DNA from: an uncultured Bacilli bacterium
GTDB taxonomy: Bacteria; Bacillota_I; Bacilli_A; RF39; UBA660
Direction of reading: 5' to 3'
Assembly: GCA_947629235.1 (NCBI GenBank)
Contig: CANRCX010000007.1
Location: forward strand, 1 to 60,933
Length of the DNA stretch: 60,933 nt
Shown: piece after piece, positions 48,910-59,518 of the stretch
Layout of the letters: each line of letters starts with the position of its first letter
How positions within the stretch are numbered: the stretch's first letter is position 1
Notes under the pieces: model-generated
Seen by the model: only the letters and a program-made list of their open reading frames with translations
The model's database searches: none
Told to the model about the DNA's origin: nothing
Program-made: the position numbers and the translations under genes

Positions 48910-50625
48910 ATGAGACATGAGTTAATATTTGAATTTATTAAAAATGGTAATTTTAGTAAAAATAGTATTGATAAAATAAAGAAAAAATTACTTTTAACTG
49001 ATAAGCAATTTTTAAGAATGATTTTTAAATTATTAAACTCTCTTTTAGCAAAAGTTGCTAGTTATAGATATTATATTCCTTTAATTAGAAATTGTTGTAA
49101 TCTTATTTATATATTATTTAACGATTATGATTTAAAAGAAGAGGACGTAGAAATAAATAAACTAAGAATAAATAAATCAAAAATGGCTATTATAGCTAAT
49201 GCTAATAAACTTAATAGTGATGAATTAAGATATTGTGCAAATAAATTAGATCAAATAATGTTAGATAAATATTTAAATACTGAAGATTTAAAAAAGTTTG
49301 TTATTAGTTTAATTGATAAAAAAGAAGACATAAATATTATTAAACAATTTACTAACAATTATAAAGGATCTTTAATAGCTGCTGATTTATTTAATTATGT
49401 ATTTTTTAAATCTATTTATTCTCTTCAAAATAATGATTGTGATATTTATTATTATATAGCTCTTTTAAAATTATTTTATACACCTAATATTGATAGAGAT
49501 GAATATGTTAGAATATTAAATCTTGCTAGTGATGATCAAAATGAATTTGCAAACGAAATATATTTTATATTATATGGTATGAAAAAAGCTTTAAAGAAAG
49601 AAGATATAATAAAGAAATATGGTATTGTAGAAGATTTAAAATCATTTAATATAAGATCATCAAAAGAAAATAATGATGATATATTATTCACTATTGATGA
49701 TGAATCTACTATTTTAAGAGATGACGCAATAAGTATTAAAAAAGATGGTAATAAATATATTATTGGTATACATATTGCAGATGTTGGTAAATTTTTAAAT
49801 CCTAAAAGTGAAATGGATATTCAAGCATTAAATAATTATAAATGTTTATATTTACCAAACAAAGGTATTAGAATTTTTCCAAGTAATGTAGAAGAAAGAC
49901 TTTCTTTAAATGAAAATAATATAAGAGATATTATTAGTTTATATGTAATATTAGATGATAGTGGTAATATTATAGACTATTATTTAAAAGAAAATAGTGA
50001 ACTTATAAATAAAAATTTAATTTATAAACAAGTAGATGATATTATAAATTATAATTTAAAAAGTGAACTTGATTATAAATTAAGAGATTTATATTATTTA
50101 TCTTGTGCTATTGGAAGAGGTAATAATAAAGATGCTTATTGGGTTAATAAAAATAAATTAAAAGAAAATTATTTTACTCTAACTTCTAAAGGTGAAAGAA
50201 TTGTAAGTGAATTTATGATTTTGTATGGTTATTTACTTGCTAATATTGCAAATGATAATAATTTTCCATATGTATATAGAATTCAAAATAAATCTTATTT
50301 AAATGAACTTGCTAAAGACTTAAATATTGATGTTGATTCTTCTACACAAGCTATGATTAATAGTATTTATCTTCCAAGTAAGTATTCTAAAACTCCAGGA
50401 TATCATAATGGTCTTAATCTTGATATGTATTCTCATTCAACTGATGCATTAAGAAGATATCCTGATACTTATAATCAATATTTATTACATAAATTTTATT
50501 TTAAAGATAAAAAATTTGATTTTAATCAAGAAGATTTTGACTTTTTAGTAGATTATTTTAATCAAAGAAATATGGAATTAAATTTAATGAGATATGAATA
50601 TATTAAATCCAAAAAACCAAACTAA
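48910..50625 (+). CDS. RNase II/R-family RNB-domain protein lacking CSD and S1 flanks
   Basis: FTIDDESTILRDDAISI...YIIGIHIADVGKFL; SHSTDALRRYPDTYNQYLLHKF. Confidence 0.8.
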   Translation: MRHELIFEFIKNGNFSKNSIDKIKKKLLLTDKQFLRMIFKLLNSLLAKVASYRYYIPLIRNCCNLIYILFNDYDLKEEDVEINKLRINKSKMAIIANANKLNSDELRYCANKLDQIMLDKYLNTEDLKKFVISLIDKKEDINIIKQFTNNYKGSLIAADLFNYVFFKSIYSLQNNDCDIYYYIALLKLFYTPNIDRDEYVRILNLASDDQNEFANEIYFILYGMKKALKKEDIIKKYGIVEDLKSFNIRSSKENNDDILFTIDDESTILRDDAISIKKDGNKYIIGIHIADVGKFLNPKSEMDIQALNNYKCLYLPNKGIRIFPSNVEERLSLNENNIRDIISLYVILDDSGNIIDYYLKENSELINKNLIYKQVDDIINYNLKSELDYKLRDLYYLSCAIGRGNNKDAYWVNKNKLKENYFTLTSKGERIVSEFMILYGYLLANIANDNNFPYVYRIQNKSYLNELAKDLNIDVDSSTQAMINSIYLPSKYSKTPGYHNGLNLDMYSHSTDALRRYPDTYNQYLLHKFYFKDKKFDFNQEDFDFLVDYFNQRNMELNLMRYEYIKSKKPN

Positions 50626-50631
50626 AAGGAA

Positions 50632-53220
50632 TTAGACACCCATACTAATTCCTTTTTTCTTTAATATTATTTTTCTTATTATATCAAATGGTATTACACT
50701 AAAAGCAATTAATATCATTATTTCAAATTCATATATTGTAAGTCCTGTTGTTCTAAATACTTCTCCACCATAATATATTAATGTTATTTGTACTATTGTT
50801 ATAAATAAGAATATTAATAGGAAAACTTTATTTTTAAATAGATTAGAAAATGTATTTATTCTATGTGTTCTTGAATTAAATGCATTAAATATATCTATAA
50901 ATATAAAAAGTCCAAAGAATGCTGTCATTAAATATTTATTATTTACATCATATCTATATAGTGAATATATGAATGGTGATTTTAAAAACCAAATACAAAG
51001 TAACATAGAATATATACCATCTAAAAATATTTGACTTTTCATATATCCATTAATTATTTTTTCATTTTTACTTTTAGGTTTTTCTTCCATATATTCAAGT
51101 AGTGCTGGTTCAAATGAAAATGCAAGTCCTGCGAATGTATCCATAACCATATTAACCCATAATACTTGTACTACTGTAATTGGAGATAAAATGCCTATAA
51201 AAGGTCCTATAATACTAAGTAACACTGCACAACAATTAACACTTAATTGAAATATTACAAATTTTCTAATACTTTTAAATATTGTTCTTCCATATAATAT
51301 TGCACTAGATATAGACATTATATTATTATCTAGTATTACTATATCACTTGTTTCTTTTGCTATTTCTGTTCCACTACCCATTGAAAAGCCAACATTAGCT
51401 TTTTTAAGAGCAGGAGCATCATTTACTCCATCTCCTGTCATACCTACTACTAAATCTAATTCTTCTGCTATTTTAACAAGTCTATTTTTATCTTGTGGAA
51501 GGCTTCTACTTAATACTTTTAATTTAGGTAGTATTTTCTTTATTTCTTCATCATCTAAATTATTAAATTCTTCACTTGTTAAAACTATATCATCCCTACT
51601 ATCAACTATTTTTAATTCTTTAGCAATAGAATATGCTGTTTCTTTAGCATCTCCAGTTACCATTACAACTTGAATTCCTGCTTTTTTAATAAGTTCTATT
51701 CCTTTATATGCTTCTTTTCTAATAGTATCTTTTAAGAATATAAAACCAACTAATGTTAAATCTTTTATATCATTATTATCACTAATAGCAATAGCTAAAA
51801 CTCTTTCACCATTAGATGTTTTTGAATTAATATATGCTTCTATTTTATCTTTTTCTATAAGTACTCTACTACTACCATCACTTTTTAAATATTTATTACA
51901 TTTATTAAGTATTATTTCATAAGCACCTTTTACAAATATAGTTTTATTATTATAGTTAGTTGTTACTGTTGAATATTTAACTTTACTATTAAATACTTCT
52001 TTATCTAATATTTTATATTTACTTTTATCATCACTTTTAACAAATTCTAAAACTGCTCTATCAGTTGTATTTCCACCTTCACATTTTCCTTCACTAAAAA
52101 ATGATTCATTATTATAAACTAAAGATTGATAAATAATATCATAATTAATAGAATGTTTAATATCTTTAATATTATTATATTCTTTTAATTCACTAGTTGT
52201 ATATCTAATCATTTTAAGCTCACCTTCAGTAAGTGTACCTGTTTTATCTGTGAATAAAATGTTTAGAGAACCTGATGTTTCAATACCTACAAGTTTTCTT
52301 ACTAAAACATTTTTCTTTAAAAGTCTTTTCATATTAGATGATAATACTAAAGTAATCATCATTGGAAGTCCTTCTGGTACTGCCATTACTACTACTGCTA
52401 CACTTAATGTAAGAGCATAAACAAAATGTGGAAAAAATATTTCAAAATCAAATATTTTACTTAAATCAAAATTATTAGGTATTATTACTGCATTAAACAT
52501 ATATGAAAGAAATACAAGTATTGCTCCAATATAACCTACTTTACTAATTACTTTAGCTAAATCAGTAAGTCTTGATTTAAGTGGACTTGGTTCACTCTTC
52601 TCTTGAATATCTTGTGCTATCTTTCCATAATAAGTTTTATCTCCTACTAAAGTAACTCTCATAACAGCATTTTTTTCAGTAATTATAGAACCCATATAAA
52701 TAACATCATTAATATTTTTTTGTTTTTCAAATGTTTCACCAGTAAGTGAACTTTCATTAACATTAACTTCTCCTTCTATAATTACTCCATCAGATGGTAC
52801 TTTATCTCCACTATTTAAATATACAATATCCCCTACTACTACATCATCCATATCAATTACTTGTTTCTTACTATTTCTTAATACTTTAACTTTTATAGTA
52901 CTATTTTCTTCTGATAATTTTTCAAAGGCTTTTTCACTACCATACTCACTAATTGCAGAAATAAATGATGCTAAAAATATAGCTACTGCTATACCTACAG
53001 TTTCATACATATTTGAATCTTGAAATAAAAAAAGTATTTTAATTCCAAGAGCAATTAATAATATTTTGATAATTGGATCATTTAATGATTCAATAACTAA
53101 TCTAATAAATGAATTTTTCTTTTTATTAGAAAGTTTATTTGTTCCATATAGTTTTCTTGATTCTACTACTTCTTTACTACTAAGACCTGTTTTTTTATTA
53201 GTATTCATACTTTTCCTCAA
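50632..53220 (-). CDS. P-type Ca2+-transporting ATPase, PMCA-like (P2B)
   Basis: VVMAVPEGLPMMITLVL, TDKTGTLTEG, TGDGVNDAPALKKANVG, LWVNMVMDTFAGLAF. Confidence 0.92.
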   Translation of the reverse strand: MRKSMNTNKKTGLSSKEVVESRKLYGTNKLSNKKKNSFIRLVIESLNDPIIKILLIALGIKILFLFQDSNMYETVGIAVAIFLASFISAISEYGSEKAFEKLSEENSTIKVKVLRNSKKQVIDMDDVVVGDIVYLNSGDKVPSDGVIIEGEVNVNESSLTGETFEKQKNINDVIYMGSIITEKNAVMRVTLVGDKTYYGKIAQDIQEKSEPSPLKSRLTDLAKVISKVGYIGAILVFLSYMFNAVIIPNNFDLSKIFDFEIFFPHFVYALTLSVAVVVMAVPEGLPMMITLVLSSNMKRLLKKNVLVRKLVGIETSGSLNILFTDKTGTLTEGELKMIRYTTSELKEYNNIKDIKHSINYDIIYQSLVYNNESFFSEGKCEGGNTTDRAVLEFVKSDDKSKYKILDKEVFNSKVKYSTVTTNYNNKTIFVKGAYEIILNKCNKYLKSDGSSRVLIEKDKIEAYINSKTSNGERVLAIAISDNNDIKDLTLVGFIFLKDTIRKEAYKGIELIKKAGIQVVMVTGDAKETAYSIAKELKIVDSRDDIVLTSEEFNNLDDEEIKKILPKLKVLSRSLPQDKNRLVKIAEELDLVVGMTGDGVNDAPALKKANVGFSMGSGTEIAKETSDIVILDNNIMSISSAILYGRTIFKSIRKFVIFQLSVNCCAVLLSIIGPFIGILSPITVVQVLWVNMVMDTFAGLAFSFEPALLEYMEEKPKSKNEKIINGYMKSQIFLDGIYSMLLCIWFLKSPFIYSLYRYDVNNKYLMTAFFGLFIFIDIFNAFNSRTHRINTFSNLFKNKVFLLIFLFITIVQITLIYYGGEVFRTTGLTIYEFEIMILIAFSVIPFDIIRKIILKKKGISMGV

Positions 53221-53299
53221 TTAATTTTATTAAGCAGCTTTATTTTTAATGACAAAATAGTTTCAAAATGTTAAAATAATTTATAAGAGGTAAAGTAGT

Positions 53300-53788
53300 A
53301 TGAAAAGAATTGACAAAAATAACTATTATTTAGACATGGCTGAAGCTGCTTGTGAAAGATCAACATGTCTTAGAAGAAAATGGGGAGCAGTTATTGTAAA
53401 AGATGATGAAATAGTATCAACTGGTTATAATGGTGCTCCTAGAGGTAGAGCAAATTGTACAGATTTAAAAAGATGTATTAGAGAAGAATTAAATGTACCA
53501 AGGGGAGAAAGATATGAACTTTGTAGAAGTGTTCATGCAGAACAAAATGCAATAATATCTGCTGCTCGTAAAGATATGATTGGTTCAACTTTATATGTAG
53601 TTGGAGTTGATCCTAAAACTAATGAATATGTTGAAAATTCAATGTCATGTAGTATGTGTAAAAGATTTATTATAAATAGTGGAATTGAAAAAGTTGTTTT
53701 TAGAGATACTAAAACTAAATATAGAGAAGTACCTGTAAGTGATTGGATAGAAAATGATGAAAGTGTTAATGGTACTAAAGGCTACTAG
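53300..53788 (+). CDS. dCMP/cytidylate deaminase family protein (ComEB-like)
   Basis: GAPRGRANCTD, VHAEQNAIISAA, SCSMCKRFIINSGI. Confidence 0.92.
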   Translation: MKRIDKNNYYLDMAEAACERSTCLRRKWGAVIVKDDEIVSTGYNGAPRGRANCTDLKRCIREELNVPRGERYELCRSVHAEQNAIISAARKDMIGSTLYVVGVDPKTNEYVENSMSCSMCKRFIINSGIEKVVFRDTKTKYREVPVSDWIENDESVNGTKGY

Positions 53789-53797
53789 GAGATTATA

Positions 53798-54637
53798 ATG
53801 ATTTTAGATATAGTTATACCTACATTTAATAAAGAGAAAAGTATTTTAAATTGTTATAATAAAATAAATGATGAACTATCTAATATTAAACATAGATTTA
53901 TATTTGTTGATGATAATTCTAATGATAAAACTTTTGAAATTTTAAAAACTATTCAAAAAAGTGATGAAGATAATGTAAAAGTAATTAAACTTTCTAAAAC
54001 TTCAGGGAAAGATACTTGTATATACGCAGGACTTGAAAATACAAAACATAGTTTAGTTTGTACATATGATATGGATTCATGTACAGTATCAAATATTTCT
54101 AAAATGTATGAATATATAACAAATCATAATGTTGATATGGTTTGTATGATAACAAATAATGAATTAAATCTTAAAAATAAATTTGTAAACTCATTATTAA
54201 CAGAAAAATTTGATAATAATAAAACACATAATAGAATAATGACAAGAAATGTTGTTAATTCAATTATCAAATATAGTGAAAATAATAAATTTACAAGGTA
54301 TACTTATGAATTAATAGGATTTGATACTTATTATATTAAATATGATAATAAATATAATTATTATTTTGATACAAATGAATTAATAAGTCATTCTAATAAA
54401 TTAATTAATTTAGCTAAGTATACAAGTTATATATTATTAACTATTGCTTTTATTTATTTATTATTTATATTATTTAAATTAATTAGTATAAATAATGAAC
54501 TATTATTATTCTTTATGTTAGTACTTATATCTATTCAAATACTATTAAATTATTTAATTAATAAATATAATAAAACAAGTAATAAAACAATTTATTTTAT
54601 AAGTGATAAAATTGGTTTTGATGAAGACTATTTATAA
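53798..54637 (+). CDS. Family 2 glycosyltransferase with two C-terminal TM segments
   Basis: IVIPTFNKEKSILNCYNKI, FVDDNSNDKTFEIL, CTYDMDS. Confidence 0.85.
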   Translation: MILDIVIPTFNKEKSILNCYNKINDELSNIKHRFIFVDDNSNDKTFEILKTIQKSDEDNVKVIKLSKTSGKDTCIYAGLENTKHSLVCTYDMDSCTVSNISKMYEYITNHNVDMVCMITNNELNLKNKFVNSLLTEKFDNNKTHNRIMTRNVVNSIIKYSENNKFTRYTYELIGFDTYYIKYDNKYNYYFDTNELISHSNKLINLAKYTSYILLTIAFIYLLFILFKLISINNELLLFFMLVLISIQILLNYLINKYNKTSNKTIYFISDKIGFDEDYL

Positions 54638-54709
54638 TAGTCTTTTTATATTCTTGTTTTTTACTTTATTTGTGATAAAATATATATAAGATACTAATAA
54701 AATAGTAAG

Positions 54710-56128
54710 GTGATTAAATTGAGAAAAAAGGGTTTTACATTAGTAGAGTTATTAGCTGTAATAGCTATTTTAGCTGTATTAATTATTTTGGCATTACCAA
54801 ATATTTTAAAAATATTTAATAAATCTAGAGAAGATACTTTTGTTGATCAAGTATATAATTTAGTAAAAGCTGCTGAAAATACTTATATGAGTAATCCACT
54901 TAATGATAGAAATTTATGCTTTGATAATAAAACAAATCCAATAAGTATTACTGGTAATTCAAAATTGATTTATAGAATTGATTTTTCTAATACTGGAAAA
55001 GTAATTAGTATAAATGTAGTAGATGAAAATTATAAATTACGTATCAGTAATGTAAATGGTATTCTATTAGAAGAAATTGGAAATAGTAAATCTGATAAAA
55101 AATATAAAGTTTCCAGTAGAGAAAAAGTTGTAGTTATTGAAGCTTGTGATTCAAGTGAAATAAGAGATGAAGTTGAAGGCTCTGGGGAAACAGGAGATAC
55201 TGGTGATTCTGGTGACACTGGTGATACTGGTGGATCTGGTAGCACTGGAGATAAAGATACTAATAAAGTGTTACCTAAAATTAAAAATGTAACTCAAAAG
55301 AAAAATTTATGGGGAGTTACAACAGATAAAGAAAGTTTATACACTTATGAATTAACAGTTGAAGCTACTAGTGAAAATAATAATAATTTGATGTATAGTT
55401 TTAATGGTGAAGAGTTCACAACTAGTAATAAATATTATTTTACAACAGGTGGAGAAATCGAAGTTAAAATAAAAGATAAAAATGGAAATGAAGATAAAAC
55501 AAAAACAACATTAACTATAGAAAGTGGTATTAAAATTGTCATACCTAATGGAATAAAAGCTTCACCTAATAAATGTATTTTAAAAGGTAAATGTAATAAT
55601 GGTACAGATGTTTATGTAAAAGTAAATAATAGTGAAATAAATAAATTTTATGTAATTAATGATACTGGTAACAAATTATCATTAATTATGAATAAAAATT
55701 TAAGTACTGAATCAGCATGGTTTGATGAAAATGAATGGTATAAAATTACTACTAATGCTTATGGACCACTTATTGCTTTAGATACATTAAAAAATGAAAC
55801 TAGCAACTGGTCAAATATTCCAAATATGAATTATGTATTAAATGATGATGGTGGAGATGATGCTTATTCATCAACAACAATATCTAATGTTAAAACAAGA
55901 TTAATAAGTCTTACAGAAGTAAATAATGTAGGATGTACCTCTTCAGATAAATGTCCTAAATGGTTATATGAAAACTTAGATAAAAATAAATCATATTGGA
56001 CTTCTGCTGCATCTAATAAAATAATTTTAAATTTGTATGCATGGACTATAGATTATAATGGAAATCAAAAAGATGTACATATTATAAATAAAAAAGGTAT
56101 TCGTCCAGTTATTGATATTAATAAATAA
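54710..56128 (+). CDS. Prepilin-like protein with Gly/Thr/Asp-rich linker and DUF6273-like C-terminus
   Basis: KKGFTLVELLAVIAILAVLIILALPNILKIF; GSGETGDTGDSGDTGDTGGSGSTGD; C-terminal GIRPVIDINK. Confidence 0.8.
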   Translation: MIKLRKKGFTLVELLAVIAILAVLIILALPNILKIFNKSREDTFVDQVYNLVKAAENTYMSNPLNDRNLCFDNKTNPISITGNSKLIYRIDFSNTGKVISINVVDENYKLRISNVNGILLEEIGNSKSDKKYKVSSREKVVVIEACDSSEIRDEVEGSGETGDTGDSGDTGDTGGSGSTGDKDTNKVLPKIKNVTQKKNLWGVTTDKESLYTYELTVEATSENNNNLMYSFNGEEFTTSNKYYFTTGGEIEVKIKDKNGNEDKTKTTLTIESGIKIVIPNGIKASPNKCILKGKCNNGTDVYVKVNNSEINKFYVINDTGNKLSLIMNKNLSTESAWFDENEWYKITTNAYGPLIALDTLKNETSNWSNIPNMNYVLNDDGGDDAYSSTTISNVKTRLISLTEVNNVGCTSSDKCPKWLYENLDKNKSYWTSAASNKIILNLYAWTIDYNGNQKDVHIINKKGIRPVIDINK

Positions 56129-56209
56129 AGTAGATTATATCTACTTTTTTATTGCTTATTTATTTTATTCTGTTATAATATATTTCCTATAAAGTGAAGG
56201 TGTTTTTAT

Positions 56210-57463
56210 ATGTATGAAAATATGTATACTGAAAATGAAGTAAAAACAAAAAAATATAGTGTATTAGAATTAATAAAACCTGAAAAATATGATAGTAAAA
56301 ATTTATATATTGCTAAAGTTAAATTCCCAAAAAAATTACATAAAGATGACTTTTATACAATAGTATATAAAGAAGATGGAGCATTATTTTATAAAGATAT
56401 CTTTTATCACGATATTTATGATGGAGATAAAGAAGTAAAAGTTGATTTACCAATTGAAAAATGCAAACAATTTATAGAATGTGATAAGGATTTAGTAAAA
56501 ACATTTTGTAAACTAAATAACATAAGTCCATATAAAAAAGTAATATGTAATGAAGAAAGTAATAAAAATAATTTAATTCCTATTATTAGATTAGATATTT
56601 ATATAGTAAATGAAAATAATAAAACAGAAATATTTATAGGAAAATTTCATAAAATGCATTATGAAATGATTAAGGGCGAATGGAAACTTGCAAATTTTAA
56701 TTGGATGGAAGATATATTAACTAAAAGATATCATAGTAATGTTAAAATAATTGCAAAAATACCATTAATTGCTTATTTAAAAGGATATCCTAAATTAGAT
56801 ATTTCTAAAAAAGATATTAAAAATGCTTTAGAGCAATTTATTTCTGAATATAATTCAAAAGATCTTATTGGTTATCATAAATTCAAAGAAATAGCTGGAT
56901 CTAATATTTATGAAAATGAAAATATAAGTGAAATTGATGAATTAAAAGAAAAACAAGATGAAGAAAAAAGAATTAATACTGAAAGAGAAGAACTTATTAA
57001 CAGTGTATTAAATTTATTAAATGCTCTTAATAAAAATGTTCAAAGATTAGAAAAATTAAATAATCCAAATAGTAATATAATGAAAGATATATATCATAGT
57101 ATTAAGGTAGATGAAAATCTATTATTTGAAAATATCAATGATCATTTTGAAGTTAGAAGTGAATTTATACCTTTATTAAAATTTATTGATTTATCTATAA
57201 TTACACCTAGTAATTTAAAACTATCTGGTATTGATTGGAGTGAAACTAATTTAGCAAGTTATAATCCGCAACTAGCATATAATAAAGATTTAAGTAATGC
57301 TAAATTTAGTGATTCTAATTTATTTGGTGATTTTACAAATTGTAATTTGAGTGGTACTGATTTAAGTAATGAAAAATGGTTAATAGGTATTGAAAATGCT
57401 ATTACTGATGAGAATACAATACTTTCTAATAATATTAAAAAATACATAAAAAAGCTTGATTAA
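56210..57463 (+). CDS. Hypothetical protein with C-terminal pentapeptide-repeat-like segment
   Basis: LKLSGIDWSETNLASY...DLSNAKFSDSNLFGDFTNCNLSGTDLSNE. Confidence 0.65.
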   Translation: MYENMYTENEVKTKKYSVLELIKPEKYDSKNLYIAKVKFPKKLHKDDFYTIVYKEDGALFYKDIFYHDIYDGDKEVKVDLPIEKCKQFIECDKDLVKTFCKLNNISPYKKVICNEESNKNNLIPIIRLDIYIVNENNKTEIFIGKFHKMHYEMIKGEWKLANFNWMEDILTKRYHSNVKIIAKIPLIAYLKGYPKLDISKKDIKNALEQFISEYNSKDLIGYHKFKEIAGSNIYENENISEIDELKEKQDEEKRINTEREELINSVLNLLNALNKNVQRLEKLNNPNSNIMKDIYHSIKVDENLLFENINDHFEVRSEFIPLLKFIDLSIITPSNLKLSGIDWSETNLASYNPQLAYNKDLSNAKFSDSNLFGDFTNCNLSGTDLSNEKWLIGIENAITDENTILSNNIKKYIKKLD

Positions 57464-57484
57464 TTAATTTAATCAAGTTTTTTA
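57450..57484. terminator. Bidirectional intrinsic terminator
   Basis: AAAAAGCTTGATTAA-TTAA-TTTAATCAAGTTTTTT. Confidence 0.7.
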
Positions 57485-58486
57485 TTATAATCTTATATGA
57501 CTTTGGGCATTAGTTGATAATGGTGAAAATTGTTTATTTTTATATAGTACATATGCAGCAGCACCTATCATAGCAGCATTATCTGTACAATATTTCTTTT
57601 CTGGCATATGCATCTCTACTCCAATACTATCACACATTGATTTTAGTGCTTCTCTTATATGAGTATTAGCAGCAACTCCACCACTAATTAAGAATGTTTT
57701 TAAATTATAATTTAGTAGTGCTTTTTTAGTTTTATCAACTAAGTGTTCTGTTACACAATCTTGAAATGAACGAGCTATATCATATTTATTAACTTCATTT
57801 CCCCTTTGATGTTCATTATGTACTAAATTATTTACATGACTTTTAATTCCACTAAAACTAAAATTATATGAGTCATCATTTAAAATATTAGGCATTTTAT
57901 ATGTTGGCTCCCCTTGTAAAGCATATTTTTCTACATTAGGTCCACCTGGATATGGTAAATCTAGAATTCTTGCAACTTTATCATATGCTTCACCAATAGC
58001 ATCATCTAATGTTTGACCTAAATATTCAAATTCATTTTCACTATTCATAAGTATTAAATCAGTGTGTCCACCAGATACAATCAATGAAAGTAATGGATAC
58101 TCTAATTTATTACCTATCATATTTGCATAAATATGTCCCATCATATGATTAGTTGCAATTAAAGGTTTATTATAAATAAATGCAAGTGCCTTAGTTGCTT
58201 CTACACCAACAAGTAAACTACCAAGAAGTCCTGGTGCATAAGTACATGCAAATGCATCCATATCTTCTAATTTCATATTAGCTCTTTCTAAACACTCATC
58301 TATAACCATTGTTATATTTTCTAAATGTAATCTACTAGCAACTTCTGGAACTACTCCACCATATTTTGTATGTACATCTATTTGTGAATTAATTACAGTA
58401 GCAATATCTTCAAAACCATTTTTAATTATACTAACACTAGTTTCATCACAAGAAGATTCTACTGCTAAAATATATACATCTTTCAT
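57485..58486 (-). CDS. tsaD: tRNA N6-adenosine threonylcarbamoyltransferase TsaD
   Basis: AVESSCDETSVSII, ATNHMMGHIYAN, SGGHTDLILM, SGGVAANTHIRE. Confidence 0.97.
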   Translation of the reverse strand: MKDVYILAVESSCDETSVSIIKNGFEDIATVINSQIDVHTKYGGVVPEVASRLHLENITMVIDECLERANMKLEDMDAFACTYAPGLLGSLLVGVEATKALAFIYNKPLIATNHMMGHIYANMIGNKLEYPLLSLIVSGGHTDLILMNSENEFEYLGQTLDDAIGEAYDKVARILDLPYPGGPNVEKYALQGEPTYKMPNILNDDSYNFSFSGIKSHVNNLVHNEHQRGNEVNKYDIARSFQDCVTEHLVDKTKKALLNYNLKTFLISGGVAANTHIREALKSMCDSIGVEMHMPEKKYCTDNAAMIGAAAYVLYKNKQFSPLSTNAQSHIRL

Positions 58487-58845
58487 TATTTCACCTTCTC
58501 CATAATTATTGCTGTATCTTCACCATAATATCTTTCTCTTAAACTAATTTCTTTAAATCCAAGTTTACTATACAATTTAATTGCTTCAATATTATTTTCA
58601 TTTACTTCAAGCATTATTCTACTATAATCTTCTTCTTCAATCATTTTATTCATAAGTGAAGTAGCAATACCTTTTTTTCTATCTTCTTCATTTACAAATA
58701 GATTCATAATATCAACTACACCATCTACTAATCTTATTTCTAAATATCCTAGTACTTTTTCACCATCCATATAATTATAAATACTATCTGTATCACTTAA
58801 TATTTCTTTATTAATCATGAGCTTCCACCTCAATTTTTTTAACAT
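58486..58845 (-). CDS. rimI: RimI-like ribosomal protein alanine N-acetyltransferase (GNAT)
   Basis: NLFVNEEDRKKGIATSLMNKMI, LEVNENNIEAIKLYSKLGFKEI; likely start at MINKEIL. Confidence 0.85.
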   Translation of the reverse strand: MLKKLRWKLMINKEILSDTDSIYNYMDGEKVLGYLEIRLVDGVVDIMNLFVNEEDRKKGIATSLMNKMIEEEDYSRIMLEVNENNIEAIKLYSKLGFKEISLRERYYGEDTAIIMEKVK

Positions 58846-59362
58846 AATTTGCTTTTACAAAATGTGGATTTTCACTCTTCATATTTTCACAATATTTAAT
58901 AATTTTCTCTACATCTAATTTTTCTTCTACTCTTTCATACTCACAATTATTTTCTTCACTATAATATTCTGGTACTATATTATTGTCATTTTCATCAAAT
59001 GCACTTATATAATAACCTTTGCTATCTTCAATTATTGCAGCTCTTTTTTTACCACTTCCATTACTAACTAAATATGCAGTTAAACTAGATATAGTATTTA
59101 TATCTATTTTTAGGGCATAAGCCATAGTTTTAGCAATAGAAACACCTATTCTGATCCCTGTAAAACTACCAGGTCCATTTACAACAATTATCTTTTTTAA
59201 ATCTTTAACATTTAAATTATTTTCTTTAAATATTTCTTCAATCATAGGCATTGTATAAATAGAATGACTATATTCACTTTCTTTTGTTTTTATATATAAA
59301 TCTTCTTTATTTTTTAATGCAATAGTTATTAAGCTTGAATGAGTATCTATAAATAAAATCAT
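58811..59362 (-). CDS. tsaB: tRNA threonylcarbamoyladenosine biosynthesis protein TsaB
   Basis: ILFIDTHSSLITIAL, VNGPGSFTGIRIGVSIAKTMAYAL; overlaps rimI, next to tsaD. Confidence 0.93.
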   Translation of the reverse strand: MILFIDTHSSLITIALKNKEDLYIKTKESEYSHSIYTMPMIEEIFKENNLNVKDLKKIIVVNGPGSFTGIRIGVSIAKTMAYALKIDINTISSLTAYLVSNGSGKKRAAIIEDSKGYYISAFDENDNNIVPEYYSEENNCEYERVEEKLDVEKIIKYCENMKSENPHFVKANYVKKIEVEAHD

Positions 59363-59518
59363 AAGTGCACCTCTTTTCTTGCAATATTATAACACTTTTT
59401 TTAGTATATTGCTATTAAAAATTAAGTTAATAATTTTAATTAAAAAATTATAATTAAATATTCAAAAAAATATATCAAACAAAAAGAAGTTTTTAAAAAC
59501 TTCTTTTGTTAATTATCA

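Noticed and set aside
55190-55255. Gly/Thr/Asp-rich short repeat as possible mobile or CRISPR-like repeat
   Set aside because: It is an in-frame low-complexity protein linker (GDTGDSGDTGDTGGSG), not a CRISPR array or element.
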